This document shows, piece after piece, positions 27,101 through 39,100 of a stretch of 64,000 nt of DNA (position 1 is its first letter; every line of letters starts with the position of its first letter). Location of the stretch: positions 372,001 through 436,000 of the forward strand of contig WLWY01000006.1 of NCBI GenBank assembly GCA_012103325.1. The letters run 5' to 3'. The position numbers and the translations under genes were made by a program. Source of the stretch: Alphaproteobacteria bacterium (lineage in GTDB: Bacteria > Pseudomonadota > Alphaproteobacteria > UBA8366 > GCA-2717185). The notes beneath the pieces are model-generated. The model saw only the letters and a program-made list of their open reading frames with translations, did no database searches and was not told where the DNA came from.

Positions 27101-30100
27101 AACACCCCGTCCGTTCCCATATCCACAAAACCATCCGAAGGTCCGGAAGAGATCGAATAGGACTGTGCCTGACCACTATCAACGTCAGTCGCGCTCAGCG
27201 TTCCAACACCGGTGCTATTCGGGCTCAGCGTGATGCTCTGATCCGATGCGACAGGCGCGTCATTCACAGCGGCGACGTTTACCGTCACCGTCGCGCTCGA
27301 TACTGCCCCATTCCCATCACCCGCCGTGTACTCGAATGTTGCCGCACCGTTAAAGTTCGCGCTCGGCGTGAACACAACGTCCCCATTCACGTCCAGCGTC
27401 GCCGTCCCATTCACCGCGTTCTGGACCGTTGTCAGAGTCAGCGTGTCGTTGTTCATGTCGGTATCGTTGCCAAGCAACGACGCCGCCGTGATCGTCCCAA
27501 TCGTATCTTCAGTTCCTGCAATGACATCGTCGACCGCTTCCGGCGCAAAATTCACGGAACCAACCGTCACCGTGACCGTTGCACTCGACGTACCGCCTTG
27601 ACCATCCGAAATCGTATAGGTGAAGGTGTCGGTATCTGTCTCGCCGTTGCCCAGGGTATCGAACTGTCCGTTCGGGTCGTAATCAAACGTCCCATTCCCG
27701 TTCAGTGTCAGCAAGGCACCCGATGTCAGCGTAATCTGATTGCCGAGATTGCCTGCCGCACCTTCAACCTCGGTCACGGTAAGTGTGCCGCCGTCGATAT
27801 CGATATCCGCCCCGGCACCACTCAGGACGTCGCCGCTGATCGCAGTCTCCTTGTTCGTTGCGGCAGAATCGGAAACAGCAACCGGACCGGCATTGGTCGC
27901 ACTGATTGCCATACCGTGATCGTCGAACTGAAGCGTCTCGATTCCCGTCAGCGTATCCGCTCCGCCCCCGCCGGTTAGCGCAGTCACTGTCACTGTAGAG
28001 CCTGACCACACGGCGGTATAATCCGCCGCACTGCCCGTAAAGACCGCCGTATCAGCGCCGGCGCCACCGGTCAAAACATCGCTGCCGTCACCGCCGCTCA
28101 AGGTATCGTCGCCAACACCGCCAAGCAGCGAATCATGACCGGCGGCGCCATATAGAATATTGTTCCCGCTGTCGCCCGTCAGGACATCATCGAATCCCGA
28201 CCCCGAAACACCCTCGACACCAATAAGCGTATCGGTTTCGCTGAGCGTCCCATTCGGGACCGCTACTGTGATTGTCGAGCCCGCGGAAAGATCCACCGTC
28301 ACGCCGGCACTCGCTTCGGCAAAGGAAGCGACGTCCAGGCCAACGCCACCGTCCAACCAATCTGCGCCCGTACCGCCGGCCAGAGTATCGTCACCGTCGC
28401 CGCCGAGTAGCGTATCGCCGCCGCCAAGGCCGGACAGAACGTTCGCGCCAGTATTGCCGGTTAGTGTGTTGACGTCCGCGTTGCCGGTCGCCGAAACGTC
28501 CGCCGAACCCGTCAGCGCCAGAATATCGACCCGATTCGGCAAGGCAAACGATTCCGCACTTTCGATACGATCGACCCCCGCATCCGGCAGGATCGCCGCG
28601 CCCTCGGTCTTCACGTAGTCGCCAAGCGCATTGCCTGCTTCAATCTGTGCGCCCCAGACGTAAACATTCTCGCCTTCGGTAAGCGTGTTCTCGCTGCCAA
28701 GCCGGAAGTAGTGCTGTCCGGTGTTGACGATATCCGCCGATACCGAGAAGCGTTGCCATTCGCCCGTTATGTCAATCGATTCACTGGTCAGCACCGTCCA
28801 ACCGCTAGTGTTGTCGGCCACGAGCAATTGCGTCGAGACTGTTCCGCCGTCGGCACTCTTAAGATAAATCGACCACTGATACGTTCCCGTCTCGGTCAGA
28901 CTGGGAAGTAGGCTTAAGTCCGCATTGCCTGATGCATCCGGTGTGAGCAAATCCGCTGTTTCGGAACCGTCGGGCGCGATAGCCGCATCCGCTGTGACGG
29001 ACGACTCATACTTACTCCAACTCGAGTCGCCGAATTCTTCCGAATAAACAACCAGGTTCGAGCCTTCACCCACGACCGTGTCGTCCGCATCGACGATGAA
29101 CAGGTCCGAGCCTTTGCCGCCGATAAGCCGGTCGAAGCCGTCTCCGCCCGTCAGCGTATCGTCTCCGTCGCCACCGACCAGCAGGTCGCTGCCATCGCCG
29201 CCAGTCAGCGTGTCATTACCAGCGAACCCATAAAGGTCGATAGCCGCGCCATGGCCACTCAGATCCAGGTCGTCGGCGCTGTCGCTCGCATCTACGCGTT
29301 CAATATCGATAAGGGTATCTGTTCCAGTCAGCGTGTTTGTCGCCGAGACATCGCCCTCAACAGAGACCGAGATCGTTACCGCGCCACCCGACGCGTCGAA
29401 CACCGCGCGGTCGAAACCGGAACCACCATCGAGCACGTCGTCGCCGGCACCGGCGATCAGCGTATCCTGACCGGATCCGCCATCCAGAGTGTCCGCGCCA
29501 CCAACACCGTCCAACGTATCATCGCCGCCGGAACCGAAGAGAACGTTGACGTTACCGTCGCCGAGCAGCGTATCGCCAAATGCCGAACCTGAAAGATTCT
29601 CAAAATTCGACAGCGTATCGGTTTCCGTGAGGGTCCCGTCCGACATAACGGCAGTGACCGTCGTTGCCGCCAAATCTGCGGAGACTCCCGCAAACCCGGA
29701 TTCGAAGGACGCCGTATCCACACCGCCCCTGCCGTCCAGCGTATCGTCACCGGCGCCGCCTTCCAGTGTGTTGGCCGCGCCATCCCCAGCCAGGGTGTCA
29801 TCAAAGCCTGAACCGATGACGTTATCGATATTGGTATAAGAGTCGCCGGCCGCGTCATCGCCCAAACCGCCGGACACGAGGTCCGCGGTGATGCCTTGCA
29901 GCGCGGATTCGTAGGAAACCGTATCATTTCCATCGCTGCCGCCATTCAGCAGGTCGCCGCCAGCACCACCGATGAGCACATTGTTGCCGGCGTCGCCGGT
30001 CAATGTATCGGCATGGCTCGAACCCACGATGTTCTCGAAGTTCGACAGCGTATCGCCCGCCGCATCCCCGCCACTCATCGTGCCCGCAGCGGAGAGATCG

Positions 30101-33100
30101 ACCGTAACGCCAGCGCTCGATCCCGCATAGGAAACCGTATCAACGCCCGCGCCGCCGTTCAGCGTGTCGGCACCGACTCCGCCTTCCAGCGTATCGTTGC
30201 CTGTCAGACCATAGAGCAGATCGTCGCCGGCGTTACCCGCTAGGGAATTGTTTTCCGTATCGCCAACCAGAATGTCGGCCTGCGCCGAGCCATCGATATT
30301 CTCTATATCGCCGAGGACGTCGCCTTCCGCGTCGCCGCCGACCGCGATACCGGTCGTCAAGTTGACCTCGACGGCCGCAGCCGAAGCAACGTAGGAAGCC
30401 GTGTCAGCACCGAGTCCGCCAAACAAGAAATCGCCGCCGAGTCCGCCGGCCAGCACGTCATTGCCCGCGTCGCCAAGCAGAACGTTGACGTCATCGTTGC
30501 CGGTCAGGAAATCGTCATAGGCAGATCCAGCCAGATTGCCGATACCAACCAGCGTATCGCCGACCGCGTCGCCACCGGCGCTCGTGCCAAGCGTGAGGGT
30601 TGGAGCAGCGGTGAGCGCGATTGTAACCGCCTCCGCCGAATTCTTGTACGACGCGACGTTCGATCCTTCGCCGCCATCAAGCAGGTCCCCGCCAGCACCG
30701 CCCTCCAGGACATCGCTACCCAATCCGCCAAGCAGCGTATCGACGCCATCGCCACCATCCAGGGAATCGTCGCCATCGCCGCCGGTCAGCGTATCCACAC
30801 CAGCGTCGCCGCTAATCGCATCCTCGAATTCACTACCGGTAATCACGTCGTCGCCGGCGCCGGCCGATATCGCTAAGGCCGATTCCGTCCAAGCAATCGT
30901 GTCTGCGCCATCCGTGCCAAACCGCCCCGCAATCCCGGCGATGTCCAGGAAGGACCCATCATCGAACTGGAATTTTTCAATTCTATGCTTGGCAATACCG
31001 TCATCAAACAGAAGCCAGTCCTTGATCGTGATCGTATCCGTCAAGGAGCCAAACGTCGTCGGATTTTCCGGATCGCCATCGACACCGACAACGATATCGT
31101 TGCCATCGACCTTGATCGTCAAATTGGCGCTGTTTATCCCGGCGCCAAATCGCAAGACGTCACCAGCGCCACCTTCCAAATGGACAGTTTGCGTTACCGT
31201 CGTCGTGACACGGTCAAGAATATGATGAACTTGAATGAAGTTCGGATTGTCGACGTCGCCACTGTTCGGGTCCTCGACATACTCGATCCAATCGCTGGTA
31301 TGGGTAACGGTCTTCGAGGATTCAATGTCACCATCGCTATTGTAATAATCTGTGACAACATGCTCCGGCGTTAAGGCAACCGACGTCGTCACCGTCACGT
31401 AACTGTAATCGTCGTAAACGGTGTCCGCGCCGTCACCCGACTCATAAAGATACAAGTCATTGCCCCGGCCGCCGTTCAGATAGTCAGCGCCGGCCCCGCC
31501 GATCAGTGTATCGCTACGTCCCGTGCCTTCGATCACGTCTTCGCCGTCACCACCGTCGATCGTATCGTCGCCGGCGCCGGCCAGCAGCGTGTCGTCACCC
31601 GCCCCGCCAATAATGTGGTCGGTGAAAGAGTCGCCGATGATCGTTTCACCGTTCGCCGACCCTTGATGCAGAATCGTCATATGGACGGGAGCGCCATCGC
31701 TCAGCCGGAAGGAAACCCGATTCTCGCGGACCGACGCGAACCAGTTGTTGATCCGCAATGCCTGAACGCCCTTAACCTCGACAATCAAATGTTCGGTAAT
31801 GTTTAGCGTGCCGCCGGAGTCCACGGCTTCCCGCTCGAACGCAAGATCGTCCTGAGCGATACCGTCGCCGAAGACCACGCGACCGGCCCCGCCAGCATCG
31901 AATATGTCATCGAAGCCATCGCCAATCTCGTATTGGTAGATGTCCACACCGCTGCCGCTGGTCACAGTGTCGCTGCCACCGATCAGCGTATCGTCTCCAG
32001 CGCCCCCCACGAGGATATCGGTACTATCGCCACCAATCAGGGTATCTGCGCCATCGAGCCCGACTAACCGGTCCATGCCGGCTGTTCCGGTCAGCGTTTC
32101 GCCGCTGGCAGTCCCGAGGTCCGAGAGCGCCACCGACACCGGTTCGCCATCCACCATGAAGAAATTCGTCGTCAGGGCGTTCCAGTTTTCCACCGTCAAG
32201 GTATCTGCTACGGTCGCGGTACCGCCGGCAGGGATACCGCTTGTCGTTACGACTAGATCGCCGCTGACCTCTTCGAATTCGATATCGCCGGACAGGATAC
32301 CCGCACCAAATTCGACGGTCGTCGTCCCAGTTGAATCCGTAAGCGTGTCGCTGCCGAACCCAGCGTCGAAGCGGTAAAGATCATCCCCCGCGCCGCCCTG
32401 CAACACATCGTTACCGGTGCCGCCCACGAGCGTATCGTTGCCGCCGTTGCCCAGCAGCGTATCGACGAGCGAGCCGCCCACCAGCATGTCAGCGCCGGCC
32501 GTGCCCGTAACCGTCCCCGTAATAATGCCAATCTCGACGATTTGCGGCGCAACGGTTACGGATGTGCCATCCGCCATCTCGAAGCTCAGATTTGGCGGTG
32601 TCAATCCGAACCAGCCAACAACGCGCAATTCGTCCTTAACGTCGGTATTCACCTTGACGATCAAATCGTTTGGATTTGCGTCCTGAGAATCCAGATCGCC
32701 TGCCTTGTGGAAGGTAATATTCTCGAGATAAATCCCAGCCCCGAAGATCACACGCGCGGCGCCGCCCGTATGATCGATCGTGTCGTGTCCTGCGCGGGCG
32801 TCGAAGCGGTAGATATCGCCCGTATCGCCCTTCAGAATATCGTCGCCCTTGCCGCCGTCGAGCTCATCGACATCGGCATCGCCGATATCTTCCAGCACAT
32901 CGTCGCCGTCATTGCCGAACAGCATGTCGGCGCCCGCGCCGCCGATGATGGTATCGTTGCCGTCGTTGCCGCGCAGCCGGTCGTTGTCCGCGCCGCCATC
33001 CACCGTATCGTCGCCGAGCCCGCCGACGAGGTGGTCGTTACCGGCGTCGCCGGACAGATCGTCATCGCCACCGTCGCCGCGCAACAGATCGATGCCCGCT

Positions 33101-36100
33101 CCGCCGCTGAGCGTATCGTCGCCTTCGCCGCCGTCGAGGCGGTTGTCCTCGGCATTGCCCGTGACATCGTCGTCGTGGATCGAGCCTATGAACGACTCGA
33201 TTCCCTTGACCGTATCGGTCTCGAGCAGCGTGCTGGTGTCGGCATCGAGCACGGTAATCGTGCCCGCGGTTTCCAGCGTGCCGCTGCCGGTTGACAGGGT
33301 ACCGACGACACGGCCCGCCGCTTCGGCGTAATTCGCTGTATCCCGGCCGTCACCGCCGTCGAACGTATCGTTCCCCGTGCCGCCGATCAGAACATCGGTG
33401 CCGTCGCCGGCCGTCAGCGTATCGTCGCCGGCGCCGCCGTCCAGCAGATCGCCTTCCGCTCCGCTATCGAGGACATCGTTGCCGTCCCCGCCGGTCAGCA
33501 GGTCGACCCCGTCGCCCGCGGTCAGGACGTCGTTGCCGTCCCCGCCATCGAGAACGTTATTGCCGCCCGCGCCATCGAGCGTATCGTTGCCGGCCTCGCC
33601 GGCCAGGAAGTCGACATAGTCGCCGGCCGTTACCACGTCGTCGCCGGCGCCGAGTTCCAGTTCCAGTTCCAGTGCGCTTTCCGCCCAGGTAAAGGCTTCG
33701 ACCTCGTCGGACCCGATCAGGTTGAGAATGTCCGGAACCGCGAGTTCCGTCACACCGCCATCGATGAACCGGAACGTCTCGATCCGGTTCGGCGTGTCGA
33801 TGGTGACGTTGCTGTAGCTACTACCGTAATGTCCCGACACGACCCACATGTCCTGGCCTTCATTCGTCGAGTCGGGTTGCCAGCTACTGGTATCGACCCA
33901 GGTTTGATAGATCTGGGCGTCGACCAGGGACGGCAGAAACCAGTCGGTAAGAGTAACCTTGTCCGTCAATGCGCTGAAGGCGACGGGATTGTCCGGATCG
34001 GTCAGCCCGATGACGAGACTGTTTCCGCTGACATTGACCTTGATATTCGTCGCGTTGATCGACGGTCCGAATTCCAGCACGTCCGTGCCGCCTTCGCCCA
34101 GCGCCGTGCTGGTATGCGTAGACGCACTATAATAGCCCGACTCGACCCAGTAGTCCCCCGTATCATCGGACTCCCAATGGCTGGTATCGATCCAAATCTG
34201 CCAGGGCTGTACGAGATCGAACAAGTTGTGATCGTGGATGGTTTGCAGACCGTCGCCGCTGCCGAAGACATAGGTGTCGTCGCCGCCGCTGCCATTCAGG
34301 TGATCGCCGCCGCCGCCGCCGACCAGGACGTCGTTGCCCGCGGCGCCGAGCAGCGTCTCGCCCAACCCATCGGTGCCGACGAGCTGCTGCCCGGCCGCCG
34401 TTGCGTTCAACGTTGTCAGCGTGCCGTCGGCGAACACCGTTTCCGCTACGGCCACCGCGGTTCCGTCCGCCAGCGCGAAGGCGGTCCGGTCCGTTGCCGC
34501 CGTCAGGTACCAGTCCTGCACCGTCAGGGTATTGTCGCTGACAACCGTCTCCCCGTCGCTCAGCAGTAGCGTGATCAGCAGATCGTTACCGCTCTGCTGG
34601 AAGGTTACATGGCTGGCTTGCACGTCCTCGGCGAAGCGCACCGTGCCGCCGATGCCGCTGTGGACGACCGTGTCGTCGCCGTAGCCGTGGCCAAAAATAT
34701 AGGTGTCGCCGGCATTGCCGTTGCCGGTCAGCACGTCGTCGCCGAAGCCACCGTCCAGCGTGTTCGCGCCCGCGTCCCCGGTCAGGCTGTCGTCATGTGC
34801 CGAGCCGCGCAGATTCTCGATTCCGACCAGCGTATCGCCCGCCGCGTCGGCGCCCGAGACCGTCCCCGTCGCCAGATTGATCGTCACGCCATTGGTGGTC
34901 GTCCCGTCCGCGGGCGAACCCGCGTAGGACGCGGTATCGGACCCGACATCGCCATTGATCAGATCCCCGCCACCGCCGCCTTCCAGAACGTTGGAGCGGA
35001 AATCGCCGCGCAAGGTGTCGACGTGATCGGAGCCGATGACGTTCTCGATCGAGGTGAGCACATCGTCCGTCGCATCGCCGCCGGAGAACACGCTGTCCTG
35101 CAGGTTGATGGAGACTGCCGCCGCGCTGGCGCTGTAGTCGACGGTGTCGGCGCCGAGCCCACCGTCCAAAGTGTCGCCCGCGCTGCCGCCGGCGAGCGTG
35201 TCGTTGCCCTGTCCGCCGGACAATTCGACTGAAACTGTACCGCCGGCCGTGAAATAATCGTCACCAACACCGCCGATCACCGTCTCGATCGCAGCTGCCC
35301 CAAGATCGAGCGTCACACCCTCGACCCCGGTAACAATGGCAGTATCCGCTCCATCACCACCTTCGATTACTGTGTCGTCGGCATCAATAGAAAGGGTATC
35401 TTCGCCAGCGCCACCGCGTAGCTCGTCTGCGCCGTCACCACCAATGATAATGTCATCTCCAGCGCCGCCGCTTAGTTTGTCGTCCCCGGCGACACCGTCG
35501 AGTTTATCGTCACCATTCGCGCCAAAACCGACATCGTCACCGCCTGCCCCGCTGAAAACAACGCCAACTTCACCGGATACCGAAAAGGAGTCGTTTCCTG
35601 CACCACCAACAAACGCCTCAACACCGTCGCTAGCCGTCAGGGTAAGACCGGTATCTCCCTCATGAACAAGCAAATCGAATCCATCGCCTGGATCGAAGTC
35701 AATTAAGCGGCCGTGTTCATCAAGATCCTCGTCGTCCACGACAAAAATATCGTCGCCCGCCCCTCCAATGAACGTATCGACACCCTCGCCGCCCACCAAA
35801 ATGTCGTCGTCCGTGCCGCCGGTCAGCACATCGTTACCGGCTCCGCCATTAAGCATGGCGCCGCCTTCAGCACCGTCCGCAACGCTTAGCGTGTCGTCTC
35901 CCTCGCCGCCGACGATGAAACTGGCCACTTCCGGATCGGCGTCCAGCGCCACGCCTTCCAGACCCTCGACTATCCGAATTCCATTGCCGCCCTCGAACTC
36001 GATACCGTTGAACCCGGCGCCACCCTCGACCGCATCGCCAACCCCCAACGTCTCATGCCCAAAGCTCACGCTGTAGGCCGCGGTAAAGAAGTTCTCACCA

Positions 36101-39100
36101 ACTTCTGGAAGCTCGACCGCTGCGTCGTCGCGTCCGAACTGCAGCACTTGACTGCGCGTGTCGACCAGATTTCCCGCCTGATACCCGCCAGCTTCCTCGC
36201 TAATCAGGCTAATCGCCTCAATCCCCACACGATGCAAGGCCTGTACTTCACCCAGATCTGTGAGCCCATCCTGATTTCTGTCGATCCAAATGCGCAAATC
36301 TTCCCAACCCGCGTCATTTGCATCCAGAATATTGTCGCCGTTGCCGCCGAGCCGGAAGGTGTCCAGCGAGCCAAGCGCCTGTATCTCGCTCTCGCCCTGA
36401 TTGAAGCGCGAGATGGTCGAGAACATCTCGCTAACGTCGTTGATTCGGCCATCCCGATTGCGGTCCATGACCAGGAAGCCATCCGTCGGGCCGACCCAGC
36501 CGGTCCGCTCCAGAAAGCCGTCATTGTCGATATCAAAGCGCGCCTCGGAGTCTGCCGCGGCCACCAGTTCCAGCCCGTCATCGGCCAAGTCGAGTACCAC
36601 CAAACCGGTGTGGGCTTCGACGGCGGCGAAAGCAGCGGCGCTGCCGTCGGAATCGAGAATGTCGTGAAAGATGTCGGCGATCGGCCTCAAGACCGCCGCG
36701 GCGTCCGGCGCGTCCGCCCGTTTGTAGTTGTCCGACGCAGATGCGGTGTCCAGGTCCAAACCATTGTCATCGGTTGCCCGGGCCAACATTGCTTCAAACG
36801 CGGCCAACTGATCGGCATCGCCAATCTCCACGACATCGTCGTAGAGAGCCTGGTTATCGAGATATAATCCATATTCGGAGGCGGTCTGTAGATCGTCAAT
36901 CAGGTCTTCGCGCGTAAGTGCCGTCGAATTGGCGAGCGCCCGCTTCATATACAGATCGCCGCCTTCAATCTGCGCAGCCCGAATCTGACGTGCGACCCCA
37001 TTGCCGATCGCGGCTTGTGCCGTGTCAAATTGATTACTCAGAAATTCGTTGCCACCAGTCGAAAAGAAGTATTTCTCGCCGTAATGTCCCGCGATCCCAG
37101 GGGTGACAACCTGCCCACCGATGAGTTCCGTTAAGCCGTTCAGCGCGTCCCTTGCCGCCGCCGCCAACTGGAGCGTCGCCGCAGCGTTCCCGCCATCGCT
37201 GTCACCGGAATCAGTAATGACATAGGCTCCCACATCATGCCGGAATTCCACGGTGGTTTGTGCCAAGGGTGTCTGCGGACCGCCAAACAAACTGCCAATC
37301 GCGGAACCGAGGATCGATCCGATGAAGGCTCCAATCATCGCGCCAATGATGGGTGCGAACGCCAGCAGGACCTGCCCGACAACCGCGCCGACCGCCGCTC
37401 CGATTTGACCTCCCTTTACCGCATTTGGGCTGTCCAAACCGAAAAGCTTCGTGGAAACAAGGGAACCGGCAAACGTCCCGATTACCCCACCAATCGCTCC
37501 CCCCGCAGAAGATGAAAAATTAGAGGAAAAGGCCTGTCCAAATGCCTGATTACTTGCGGCCGCTGTCAGAGCAGAGGTCGCTACTGCGGACCCGAGCGCA
37601 CTGCCAAGACTAATAGCAAGTTCCGAATCGCCGAAAATCGCTTCCGCCAATTCTCCGCCAAGATACCCTCCTGCGAATCCGGCAGCTGCCCCCGCGAGGT
37701 TGCTGCCAAAATTTTCACCGAAATTAAAGTCTCCAAAATTTTCAAAATCGTTACTGAAAGCAACACCAGCCGCTTGGCCAAGCGTCGTTCCCAATGCACC
37801 AACAACCAACTGAATGGCAACGTTGTCACCACCAAATGCCTGGTAGAGCTCAGTTGCAAGAAGCCCACCGAGCCGCCCCCCAATTGCCTCGGCTTTGTCG
37901 GCATCGGAAAGTTGAGCCCGACCAAAAAAGCCACCTTCGCTACGACGAGACGCGGTATCTCGAATCCCGGCGATTTGCTCGGGGGTCAAATCGTCCGACG
38001 CATCTAAATCGCCATCCGGCAAGCCCGATAAGTCGCCCGGCAAGATCTCTGTGCCGTCGGCCAGTATCAAATTGCCATTTGGAAGGAGTGCGATGTCGCC
38101 GGGGTAAATAATTACCCCACCTGGCACGACAACCGAGCCATCCTTCAGTATCTCTACGGATAAATCCAATAAAGAATCTTCGGCATCATCTAATATACCA
38201 TCTGGCAAACCCAATAATGCTTCATCCGAAAAATTAATGCCGGCTTCTACTTCGCTGTTCGAGCCATACTGAATTCCGTCTTTGCCAGAAAATATAAATA
38301 ATTCCGACAAAGGATCTGTGCTTACCAATTGTATCAAGTCGTCAGATATCTGGGCACGGCGGCCCCGTGAATCGAATATTATTACTCCCTTTCCCGGCAC
38401 CTTTGACCTTAAAATCATAGTCGTTATGCTGTGCTCAGTAACTCCAAACAGATCTCCCTTCACACCTGGCGGAAGTTCATATTCGACCACCGTTCCAATT
38501 TCGCCACCATCTCCCTGCCCAGAGAATTTTCCAAGTAATCCATCACCCTTCAGTCTAAAATTTAGGACATTTTGGGGCGCAGGTCCAAGAACTTCTCTTA
38601 ATGGATCATCAAAGCTCGCATCTAAATGTGTCACACGACTTGGATCTACGTACTGTACTAACTCACCATTTTCAATTCTAACATCACCCAAATTAACTCC
38701 ATTAAATCCTATAACCTGCTCAACCAAATTGGGGTTATTTAACAAAAGCTCTAGCGCATTATTATATCCAAGAGAATGGCCGACCAGCGTAACCTTAGAG
38801 CCGTCAGCGGTTACGCGCTCAAAGAACCTTTGAAGTGCATCTTGCTGTGGATTCGACGCTATGCCTAGGTATTTGTGATTACCGACACTAACAGCCTTAA
38901 TATCTCGTATGCCTTCCTTCACGCCTTGAAAAAAGCCGTGTCCAATTGGGGCATCGAGCCCGTCAATTGCTAGAAAGCTTTTTCCTGCCCCATTTTTCCA
39001 CCATACGGCGGAAACACCGCTTGGGTCGACGATAGAATCGACAACCCTGTAGTTATTAACTAGTAAGCCAATCTCTGAAGCGCTTAAGTCATCTCGCAAT

